From Thermoguttaceae bacterium (lineage in GTDB: Bacteria > Planctomycetota > Planctomycetia > Pirellulales > Thermoguttaceae): a stretch of DNA of 12,767 nt. Below the pieces are notes generated by a model, which saw only the letters and a program-made list of their open reading frames with translations, was not told the DNA's origin and ran no database searches. Of this stretch, positions 5,417-12,600 are shown piece by piece. The DNA is taken from positions 9,930 through 22,696 of the forward strand of contig JANLFZ010000017.1 of the NCBI GenBank assembly GCA_024653385.1. The letters are read 5' to 3'. The position numbers and the translations under genes were made by a program. Positions within the stretch are counted from its first letter, which is position 1; the number at the start of each line of letters is the position of its first letter.

Positions 5417-8151
5417 CCGCAGAACAGATCCGACTCGACGAGGCACGTGAGCAACAGGCCCCCTGGAAGAAGTGGGGACCGTACCTCAGCGAACGGCAAT
5501 GGGGCACGGTGCGCGAGGACTATAGCGAGAACGGTGACGCCTGGAATTTCTTCACCCACGATCATGCACGCTCGCGTGCCTACCGCTGGGGCGAGGACGG
5601 CATCGCCGGCATCTCCGATGACCGACAACAACTCTGCTTCGCGCTGGCTTTGTGGAACGGCAAGGACACAATTCTCAAGGAGCGGCTCTTCGGATTGACC
5701 AACAGCGAGGGCAACCATGGCGAGGACGTCAAGGAGTACTACTTCTACCTCGACAGCACGCCGACGCATTCCTACATGAAGTATTTGTACAAGTACCCGC
5801 AGGCGCCCTTTCCCTATGCCGACCTAGTGGAGACGAACCGCCGCCGCAATCGCAACGACATGGAATACGAACTCCTCGACACCGGCGTTTTCAACGAGGA
5901 CCGATACTTCGACGTCTTCGTTGAGTATGCCAAAGCCGGTCCCGAAGACATCCTGGTGCGAATCACAGCGGCCAACCGGGGACCGGACGCTGCTGACCTG
6001 CATCTCCTGCCTACGCTGTGGTTCCGGAACAACTGGTCGTCGTGGATTGCTGAATCGAACCGAGTTGCCGAAAAACCAACCCTCAAGCAGATCAAGACAT
6101 CGGCAGGCGCGAGTGCGGTCGCGGCCGCGCATCCAGTGCTCGGTGAGTTCGTTCTGTCCTGCGAAGGCGACGTGCCCCTGCTTTTCACCGAAAACGAAAC
6201 CAACCACGAACGGCTTTTCCCCGGACAGAAGAACGAGAGTCCATACGTCAAGGACGGCATCAACGACTGCGTGGTGCAAGGCAAGCAGGGTGCCGTGAAC
6301 CCCGACAAGCAGGGCACCAAGGCCGCGGCACACTACCAGGTCAATGTCGGTGCCGGTAAAACCCAAGTGATTCGCCTGCGGCTCTCCAAGACTTCTCCGG
6401 ACCAAAAGGGCAAACCCTTTGGAAAGCAATTTGATGAAGTCTTCGCTGACAGGCTTCGTGAAGCCAATGAGTTCTACAAGTCAGTCACGCCGCCATCTGT
6501 GAGTGAAGACGCGGCCAACGTGATGCGCCAGGCGCTGGCCGGCATGCTCTGGAGCAAGCAGTTCTTCTTCTTCGACGGTGACAGCTGGCTGGACGAGCAC
6601 CACTCCAACCCCCTCCACTGCGGATATCGCAACTCCCGGAACTCGGAGTGGTTCCACATGCTGAACAAGGACGTCATCTCGATGCCCGACAAGTGGGAGT
6701 ATCCCTGGTACGCGGCCTGGGACCTGGCCTTCCACACATTGCCGTTGGCGATCGTGGACCCCGACTTCGCCAAGCAGCAGATGGAATTGATGCTCCACGG
6801 TGTCTACCTGCATCCCAGCGGCCAGATCCCCGCCTACGAGTGGAACTTCAGCGACGTGAACCCGCCAGTCCATGCCTGGGCTACGCTGTTCCTCCATCGA
6901 ACGGAGCAAGCCCTGCGCGGTGAGGCCGATGTTGATTTCCTCAAGTCGGCCTTCAACAAGCTGCTGCTGAACTTCACCTGGTGGGCGAACCGCAAGGACC
7001 GCTTCGGCAAGAACTTGTTCGAGGGCGGCTTCCTCGGACTGGACAACATCGGCGTATTCGACCGCAGCGCGCCGCTGCCCACCGGGGGCCGCCTGGAACA
7101 GGCGGACGGCACAGCTTGGATGGCCCTTTTTAGCCAGAACATGCTGGAACTGGCGGTGGAAATCGCCGCCCACGACCGAACCTACGAGGACATGGTCTTC
7201 AAGTTCGTTGAGCACTTCTATTACATCGCCGCGGCCATGAACCAACCTGGAGCCATTGGGATGTGGGACGAGGAGGATGGATTCTACTACGACCTGCTGG
7301 TGCTCCCCGACGGCAGCACCACCCGGCTCAAGGTGCGTTCAATGGTGGGGCTGCTGCCTTTGTGCGCCACCACAGTGATCGAGTCGTGGCAGCGAGGTCG
7401 CGTCCCACGGGCGATGACTCAAATGTTGGAACGCCTGCGCCGCATGCCCGAACTCCTGAAGGCCATCCACCCTACGGGGCCGGGACATTTCGGCGTTGCC
7501 GAGCGAGGGCTCCTGGCCCTGGTCAACCCGGAGCGACTCCGACGAATCCTTACGAAGATGCTCGACGAAAACGAGTTCCTGGGCCCCCACGGCATCCGCG
7601 CGCTCTCGAAGTTCCATGCGCAGCATCCCTACGTCTTCCACGTGCAAGGCCAGGAGTACCGGGTGGACTACCTGCCGGCCGAGTCGAACACCGGGATGTT
7701 CGGCGGAAACTCCAACTGGCGCGGTCCGGTCTGGATGCCGGTGAACGCCATGATCATCCGCGCCCTATTGCAGTTCTACCTCTACTACGGCGACAACTTC
7801 AAGGTCGAATGCCCCACGGGCTCAGGCAAGATGATGAACCTGTTCGAGGTGGCCAAAGAGATTGCCGATCGGCTCACCCGAATCTTCCTGCGCGACGAGC
7901 ACGGCCGGCGACCGGTTTACGGCGGCACGGAGAAGTTTCAGTCCGACCCGCACTGGCGCGACCACATTCTTTTCTACGAGTACTTCCACGGCGACAACGG
8001 CGCTGGGTTGGGAGCGAGCCACCAGACGGGCTGGACGGGGCTGGTTGCCAAATTCATCCAACTCTTCGGCGGCCTGGACGCCAAGCGGTTATTGGAGGCC
8101 GGCAAGGAGGCCGCGTTCTTGAAGGGCGCTGCAGATGCCCAGGAGCAATGA
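5413..8151 (+). CDS. GH63/MGH1-like glucosidase (cytoplasmic)
   Basis: A 912-residue protein resembling the large bacterial 'glucosidase' proteins of the GH63 / mannosylglycerate-hydrolase-like group. The N-terminal part (about 1-370), starting with KKWGPYLSERQWGTVREDYS, is probably a beta-sandwich. The C-terminal part (about 380-910) carries the (alpha/alpha)6-barrel motifs YPWYAAWDLAFHTLPLA, GQIPAYEWNFSDVNPPVHAW, SNWRGPVWMPVNAMI and FYEYFHGDNGAGLGASHQTG. By analogy with GH63 enzymes, D437 in AAWDLAF is a candidate general acid and E856 in FYEYFHGDNG a candidate base; this assignment is inferred. The ATG at 5413 shares an ATGA with the preceding stop and gives the expected N terminus. An in-frame TTG at 5392 adds seven residues and is less likely. 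Substrate is unknown: an alpha-glucoside such as a glycogen fragment, or a glucosylglycerate-type solute, would fit. There is no signal peptide. The next gene begins one base after the stop. Confidence 0.85.
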   Translation: MTAEQIRLDEAREQQAPWKKWGPYLSERQWGTVREDYSENGDAWNFFTHDHARSRAYRWGEDGIAGISDDRQQLCFALALWNGKDTILKERLFGLTNSEGNHGEDVKEYYFYLDSTPTHSYMKYLYKYPQAPFPYADLVETNRRRNRNDMEYELLDTGVFNEDRYFDVFVEYAKAGPEDILVRITAANRGPDAADLHLLPTLWFRNNWSSWIAESNRVAEKPTLKQIKTSAGASAVAAAHPVLGEFVLSCEGDVPLLFTENETNHERLFPGQKNESPYVKDGINDCVVQGKQGAVNPDKQGTKAAAHYQVNVGAGKTQVIRLRLSKTSPDQKGKPFGKQFDEVFADRLREANEFYKSVTPPSVSEDAANVMRQALAGMLWSKQFFFFDGDSWLDEHHSNPLHCGYRNSRNSEWFHMLNKDVISMPDKWEYPWYAAWDLAFHTLPLAIVDPDFAKQQMELMLHGVYLHPSGQIPAYEWNFSDVNPPVHAWATLFLHRTEQALRGEADVDFLKSAFNKLLLNFTWWANRKDRFGKNLFEGGFLGLDNIGVFDRSAPLPTGGRLEQADGTAWMALFSQNMLELAVEIAAHDRTYEDMVFKFVEHFYYIAAAMNQPGAIGMWDEEDGFYYDLLVLPDGSTTRLKVRSMVGLLPLCATTVIESWQRGRVPRAMTQMLERLRRMPELLKAIHPTGPGHFGVAERGLLALVNPERLRRILTKMLDENEFLGPHGIRALSKFHAQHPYVFHVQGQEYRVDYLPAESNTGMFGGNSNWRGPVWMPVNAMIIRALLQFYLYYGDNFKVECPTGSGKMMNLFEVAKEIADRLTRIFLRDEHGRRPVYGGTEKFQSDPHWRDHILFYEYFHGDNGAGLGASHQTGWTGLVAKFIQLFGGLDAKRLLEAGKEAAFLKGAADAQEQ
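8141..8145 (+). promoter_or_regulatory. Ribosome binding site selecting the ATG at 8153
   Basis: AGGAG within the last codons of the GH63-like gene stands seven bases before the ATG at 8153. An in-frame ATG at 8135 lies upstream of this site and has no comparable site correctly spaced, so 8153 is preferred. Confidence 0.65.
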
Positions 8152-8152
8152 C

Positions 8153-9637
8153 ATGAAGACGCGGCCCAAGAATCCGGTCATCTACCAGATCAACACTCGC
8201 GTCTGGCTGACGGAGATGTCCCGAGAACTGCGCCGACGTGCCACGCTCGACGACATTCCGGATGCCGAGCTGGACCGTCTGGCCGAAATAGGCGTCGATT
8301 GGGTTTGGCTGCTGAGCGTCTGGCAGACCGGGACAGCGGGACAGCGCATCTCTTGCAGTAATCCCGAGTGGCGCAAGGAGTTCGAGGAGACACTGCCCGA
8401 CTTGTGCGAGGACGACATCCCCGGTTCCGGCTTCGCCATCACCGGCTACACGGTGCATTGCAGCCTGGGAGGGGATCCCGCGCTCGCTCGGCTGCGCGAG
8501 CGACTCCGCAATCGTGGGCTGCGTCTGATCTTGGACTTCGTTCCCAATCACACGGGACTGGATCACCCGTGGGTCGAAGGCCACCCCGAGTATTACGTCT
8601 CCGGAACCGAACTCGATCGCGCTCGGGCACCCAAGAACTATACATGGGTCAACCGCACAGCGGGCGATTTGCTGCTGGCCCACGGGCGCGATCCGTACTT
8701 CCCAGGCTGGCCCGACACGCTTCAGCTCAATTATGGCAACCCGGCCACGCAGGACGCCATGATCGGCGAACTGCGAAAGATTGCCGGGCAGTGCGATGGA
8801 GTGCGCTGCGACATGGCCATGCTGGTGTTGCCGGACGTCTTTGAGCGGACCTGGGGCATCCGGGCACAGCCGTTTTGGCCGAGGGCCACTCAGTGCGTGC
8901 GCGAGCGGTTTCCTGAGTTCTGTTTCATGGCCGAGGTGTACTGGGACCTGGAATGGACGCTCCAACAACAGGGGTTCGATTACACCTACGATAAACGGCT
9001 GTACGACCGCCTGCGCGACGGTCATGCCCGTCCGGTTCGCGAGCATCTCTACGCTGGACTAGACTACCAGAACAAGATGGCCCGCTTTCTGGAGAACCAT
9101 GACGAGACGCGGGCGGCGGCGGCGTTCGCACCTGGAATGCACGAGGCGGCGGCGACGATCACCTTCTTGTCCCCAGGTTTGCGGTTCTTCCACCAGGGAC
9201 AATTCGAGGGACGTAAGATACGCATTTCGCCTCATCTTTCTCGCGGCCCCTGCGAACCTGTCGCCGCGAGTCTCCAGCAGTTTTTCGATCGGCTGCTGGC
9301 CGTGTTGCGCCAGCCAACGGTGCGCGACGGCCAGTGGCAATTGCTCAAGTGTGAGCCTGCCTGGGAAGGCAATTGGACCTGGGACTGCTTCGTCGCCTTC
9401 GCCTGGGAAGGCGACCGTGGCGAACGGCTCTTGGTGGCGGTGAACTACGCCCCTAATCAAAGCCAGTGTTACGTTCGGCTCCCCTTCGCGGAGTTGGCTG
9501 GCAGGCAGTGGCAGCTACGGGACCAGATGAGTTCCGCCACCTACGACCGCAGTGGCGACGAACTCCAATCGCGTGGCCTGTTCCTGGACATGTCGCCATG
9601 GCAAACCGCGGTCTACTCCACACAGGCGCTCCCATGA
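8153..9637 (+). CDS. GH13 alpha-amylase-family glycoside hydrolase
   Basis: A 494-residue protein with the four GH13 signature regions: DFVPNHTG (region I), GVRCDMAML with nucleophile D220 (region II), FMAEVYWD with acid/base E261 (region III) and FLENHDETR with transition-state Asp D317 (region IV). The catalytic triad is complete, so it should be an active (beta/alpha)8 enzyme acting on alpha-1,4 or alpha-1,6 glucans. It starts directly at the barrel (PVIYQINTRVWL), without a CBM48 or signal peptide, so it looks cytoplasmic. The C-terminal about 90 residues look like the usual beta domain. Region II ends in a hydrophobic residue where many amylases have His or Glu, so specificity may be unusual. 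The gene begins one base after the GH63-like stop, and the two are probably co-translated. It could be an amylase, a maltodextrin glucosidase or a transferase; the sequence does not decide. Confidence 0.88.
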   Translation: MKTRPKNPVIYQINTRVWLTEMSRELRRRATLDDIPDAELDRLAEIGVDWVWLLSVWQTGTAGQRISCSNPEWRKEFEETLPDLCEDDIPGSGFAITGYTVHCSLGGDPALARLRERLRNRGLRLILDFVPNHTGLDHPWVEGHPEYYVSGTELDRARAPKNYTWVNRTAGDLLLAHGRDPYFPGWPDTLQLNYGNPATQDAMIGELRKIAGQCDGVRCDMAMLVLPDVFERTWGIRAQPFWPRATQCVRERFPEFCFMAEVYWDLEWTLQQQGFDYTYDKRLYDRLRDGHARPVREHLYAGLDYQNKMARFLENHDETRAAAAFAPGMHEAAATITFLSPGLRFFHQGQFEGRKIRISPHLSRGPCEPVAASLQQFFDRLLAVLRQPTVRDGQWQLLKCEPAWEGNWTWDCFVAFAWEGDRGERLLVAVNYAPNQSQCYVRLPFAELAGRQWQLRDQMSSATYDRSGDELQSRGLFLDMSPWQTAVYSTQALP

Positions 9638-9669
9638 TGTGGTCCTTTGCTTACCATGCCTGTAGGTTC

Positions 9670-9687
9670 GTTCCTTGGCTGAGGAAC
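9670..9687 (+). promoter_or_regulatory. Hairpin overlapping the putative glgX ribosome binding site
   Basis: In the 60-base gap before glgX, GTTCCT-TGGCTG-AGGAAC forms a perfect 6-bp stem with a 6-base loop. The only purine-rich ribosome-binding candidate, GAGG at 9681-9684, lies in the loop edge and 3' arm, 13 bases from the ATG at 9698. Pairing would hide it. No T run follows, so this is not a terminator. A regulatory role is inferred only. Confidence 0.35.
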
Positions 9688-9697
9688 TGAGATTCCC

Positions 9698-11776
9698 ATG
9701 ACGAATACCATCGATGCCGGCAGCAGCTTCCCTCTCGGCGCAACCCTGAATGACGAGGGGGTGAACTTCTCCCTATACTCGAAGACTGCCTCCGCAATCG
9801 AGCTGCTCTTCTTCGACTCGGTCGATGACGCGCGCCCCTCGCGCGTGATTCCCTTGGACCGCCAGCGCCACCGAACTTACCACTATTGGCATGTGTTCGT
9901 CCCGCAAGTCAGTTCTGGGCAACTCTACGGCTATCGGGTCCACGGGCCGTTCGACCCGTCCCGTGGTTTCAGGTTCGATCCGCAGAGGCTGCTATTGGAT
10001 CCTTACGGCCGCGCCGTGGCTGTGCCCGGGAACTACGATCGACACGCAGCTTCTAGACCCGGGGACAACACGGCTCAGGCGATGAAAAGTGTTGTCACGG
10101 CCTTAAGTGGGTACGATTGGGAAGGGGACCGGCCGCTGCGCCACCCTTACGCAAGGACGGTGATCTATGAGATGCACCTAGCCGGCTTCACTCGGCATCC
10201 CAATTCCGGAGTTCCGTCGTGCAAGCGCGGCACTTATGCAGGGCTGATCGAGAAGATCCCCTACTTGCAGGATCTCGGGATTACCGCCGTCGAACTGCTG
10301 CCTGTCTTTCAGTTCGATCCGCAGGACTGCCCACCAGGGCGGGTCAACTACTGGGGCTACTGCCCTGTATCGTTCTTCGCCCCGCACGTCGCCTATAGCT
10401 CGCGACAAGACCCGTTGGCTGCTGTCGACGAGTTTCGCGACATGGTGAAGGCCCTGCACCGAGCGGGAATCGAAGTCATCCTCGACGTCGTATACAACCA
10501 CACGGCTGAGGGCAACCACGAAGGACCAACCTTCTGTTTTCGGGGGCTGGAGAACTCCGCATACTACATCCTGGAGCCTGACCGCGCGAACTACTGCAAC
10601 TACACTGGCACCGGAAATACCCTGAATGCCAACCACCCGGTGGTCCGAAGGCTGATCGTCGATAGCCTACGGTATTGGGTGGTGGAGATGCACGTGGACG
10701 GTTTCCGTTTTGACCTTGCCTCGATCCTTTCACGCGACGAATCGGGCCGGCCCTTGGCCAATCCTCCCGTCCTCTGGGACATCGAATCGGATCCCACCCT
10801 CGCCGGGACGAAGTTCATCGCCGAAGCATGGGACGCGGGCGGGCTGTACCAGGTGGGCAGCTTTGTGGGCGACGCATGGCGCGAATGGAACGGCAAGTTC
10901 CGCGATGATGTCCGCAGGTTTGTACGGGGCGACGAAGGTATGGTATCCGCCCTGGCGACGCGACTGTTGGCCAGTCCTGATCTCTATGCCCACAAGGAGC
11001 GAGAGCCGGAGCAGAGCATCAACTTCGTCACCTGCCATGACGGCTTCACACTCAACGACCTGGTGTCGTACAACGAGAAGCACAACGAGGCTAATGGCGA
11101 GCAGAACTGCGATGGCGCCAACGACAACTACAGTTGGAACTGCGGAGCGGAAGGCCCAACCACCGACCGCGAAGTCGAGCGTCTCCGTGAGCGCCAGATC
11201 AAGAACTTGCTGGTTTTGAATATGCTGGCAATAGGCACTCCCATGCTGCTGGCTGGCGACGAGGTTCGGCGGACACAGCAAGGCAACAACAACGCTTATT
11301 GTCAGGATAATGAGTTGAGTTGGTTTGATTGGTCCCTGGTGGACAAACACGCGGGGCTGCGGCGGTTCGTGAAGCTGCTCGTGGCCTGCCGCCTGGATCC
11401 CAACCGGGACACCGCGGACCACGGCACGACACTCGCGGAGTTTCTTGGCCACGCGCGGCTACACTGGCACGGCGTAAAGCGCGACGATCCGGATTGGGGG
11501 CCTCAATCCCACAGCCTCGCAGCCACCGCTAGGGCCCCCCGCCTGGGGGTGAGCCTGCATTGGATGATCAACTCGTATTGGGAGCCGCTAAGCTTCGATC
11601 TGCCGCCGGTGCCCGAAGGGTGCCAAGGTCCGTGGCGCCAATGGGTCGACACGGCCCGTGAATCGCCGGAAGACATTTGTGAGTGGCGATGCGGACCGCC
11701 GGTAGCCGGTGCCCACTACAACGTCCAGGCGAGATCCTCGGTCATCCTGATTCTTCAAGAAACACAACGGCGCTAG
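9698..11776 (+). CDS. glgX: Glycogen debranching enzyme, GlgX type
   Basis: A 692-residue protein of normal length for GlgX/isoamylase-type debranching enzymes (GH13_11), which cut alpha-1,6 branches of the limit dextrin left by glycogen phosphorylase. The N-terminal part (about 8-100; FPLGATLNDEGVNFSLYS and GYRVHGPFDPSRGFRFDP) is a CBM48-like domain. The barrel follows from about 155 (TVIYEMHLAGFTRHPNSGV). Catalytic regions are DVVYNHTAEGN (I), GFRFDLAS with nucleophile D339 (II), FIAEAWDAGG with E376 (III) and TCHDGFT with D448 (IV). GDEVRRTQQGNNNAYCQDNE and LSWFDW near residues 526-550 are typical of GlgX. The start at 9698 is the first in-frame Met that precedes the CBM48 motif. Its ribosome binding site is weak and may be inside a hairpin. 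The ppk2 start follows 11 bases after the stop. A treX-like transferase side activity cannot be excluded. Confidence 0.95.
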   Translation: MTNTIDAGSSFPLGATLNDEGVNFSLYSKTASAIELLFFDSVDDARPSRVIPLDRQRHRTYHYWHVFVPQVSSGQLYGYRVHGPFDPSRGFRFDPQRLLLDPYGRAVAVPGNYDRHAASRPGDNTAQAMKSVVTALSGYDWEGDRPLRHPYARTVIYEMHLAGFTRHPNSGVPSCKRGTYAGLIEKIPYLQDLGITAVELLPVFQFDPQDCPPGRVNYWGYCPVSFFAPHVAYSSRQDPLAAVDEFRDMVKALHRAGIEVILDVVYNHTAEGNHEGPTFCFRGLENSAYYILEPDRANYCNYTGTGNTLNANHPVVRRLIVDSLRYWVVEMHVDGFRFDLASILSRDESGRPLANPPVLWDIESDPTLAGTKFIAEAWDAGGLYQVGSFVGDAWREWNGKFRDDVRRFVRGDEGMVSALATRLLASPDLYAHKEREPEQSINFVTCHDGFTLNDLVSYNEKHNEANGEQNCDGANDNYSWNCGAEGPTTDREVERLRERQIKNLLVLNMLAIGTPMLLAGDEVRRTQQGNNNAYCQDNELSWFDWSLVDKHAGLRRFVKLLVACRLDPNRDTADHGTTLAEFLGHARLHWHGVKRDDPDWGPQSHSLAATARAPRLGVSLHWMINSYWEPLSFDLPPVPEGCQGPWRQWVDTARESPEDICEWRCGPPVAGAHYNVQARSSVILILQETQRR

Positions 11777-11787
11777 CAGGTAAAGCC

Positions 11788-12600
11788 ATGAAAGAACCCA
11801 ATTTGGAGCAGAAGGCCAGATCCAAGATGAAACGCAAGCAGTACGACAGAGAACTGCGCAAGCTCCAAACCGAGCTTTGCCATCTGCAGGAATGGGTGAA
11901 GGTTAAGGGATTGCGAGTGATCGTGATCTTCGAGGGTCGCGACGCAGCGGGTAAGGGAGGCACGATCAAGGCAATCACCGAACGGGTCAGCCCGCGTGTC
12001 TTCCGGCTCGTCGCGCTACCGGCCCCTTCCGACCGTGAGAAGACGCAGATGTATTTGCAGCGTTACATGCCGTATTTCCCGGCCGCGGGCGAAGTCGTGA
12101 TCTTTGACCGCAGTTGGTACAACCGCGCCGGCGTGGAGCGCGTAATGGGCTTCTGCACCGAGGAAGAGTATCGGCGTTTCCTAGAGAACTGCCCCGTTGC
12201 CGAAAAGTACATTGTCGATGGCGGGATTATCCTCGTCAAATTCTGGCTCGAAGTTGGCAAGAAAGAACAGCAACGGCGGTTCGAAGCCCGCATCGAAGAT
12301 CCGATGCGTCAATGGAAGCTCAGCCCGATGGACATCGAGTCGTGGACCCGTTGGTACGACTATTCTCGCGCCCGAGACATGATGCTCGATGCCACCGACA
12401 CCGAGCACGCTCCGTGGTACATCGTCCGTTCGGACGACAAGCGGCGGGCCCGCCTAAACTGCATCGCGCATCTTCTGAGCCTGATACCCTACGAAGAATT
12501 GCCGCGCAAGAAGGTGAAGTTGCCCAAGCGGTCGAAGAAAGGCAAGTACGATGATCAGGCCACCCTTGAGGGCAGGAAGTTCGTGCCGGAGAAATACTAG
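11788..12600 (+). CDS. ppk2: Polyphosphate kinase 2 family protein (class I-like)
   Basis: A 270-residue PPK2-family enzyme that moves phosphate between polyphosphate and nucleoside diphosphates. Visible motifs are Walker A FEGRDAAGKGG (G50-G58, Lys56), the RVFRLVALPAPSDREKTQMY stretch, Walker B VIFDRSWYNRAGVERVMG (D107, R108), a lid region VKFWLEVGKKEQQRRFEAR, and KLSPMDIESWTRWYDYSRAR with ATDTEHAPWYIV. Length and these stretches match one-domain class I PPK2, which mainly makes ATP or GTP from the diphosphates; class is inferred. A lysine-rich tail (KKVKLPKRSKKGK) is present. The ATG at 11788 has AGG seven bases upstream and yields the usual PPK2 N terminus. The frame is open back to 11683 within glgX, but that extension does not look like family sequence. 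The gene follows glgX by 11 bases, linking polyphosphate to glycogen breakdown. Confidence 0.93.
   Translation: MKEPNLEQKARSKMKRKQYDRELRKLQTELCHLQEWVKVKGLRVIVIFEGRDAAGKGGTIKAITERVSPRVFRLVALPAPSDREKTQMYLQRYMPYFPAAGEVVIFDRSWYNRAGVERVMGFCTEEEYRRFLENCPVAEKYIVDGGIILVKFWLEVGKKEQQRRFEARIEDPMRQWKLSPMDIESWTRWYDYSRARDMMLDATDTEHAPWYIVRSDDKRRARLNCIAHLLSLIPYEELPRKKVKLPKRSKKGKYDDQATLEGRKFVPEKY
12597..12600. other. Convergent stop codons nested in one CTAG palindrome
   Basis: The ppk2 stop TAG (12598-12600) and the stop of the minus-strand Cys-rich gene (TAG read from 12599 down to 12597) are both supplied by the same four bases, CTAG. The two genes therefore meet tail to tail with no spacer, and there is no room for a bidirectional terminator between them. 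Confidence 0.8.

Noticed and set aside
5413..8151. Naming the GH63-like protein a mannosylglycerate hydrolase
   Set aside because: Only the fold group is supported. No mannosylglycerate synthesis gene is nearby and substrate residues cannot be judged by eye.
8135..8152. Upstream ATG for the GH13 gene
   Set aside because: It lies before the AGGAG at 8141-8145. The ATG at 8153 is correctly spaced from that site.
8054..9046. 330-codon minus-strand frame opposite the GH13 gene
   Set aside because: It is antisense to well-conserved GH13 coding sequence, has no ribosome binding site that stands out and shows no recognisable motifs.
11683..11787. N-terminal extension of PPK2 into glgX
   Set aside because: The extra 35 residues come from glgX coding sequence read in another frame. 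Family length and the ribosome binding site favour 11788.
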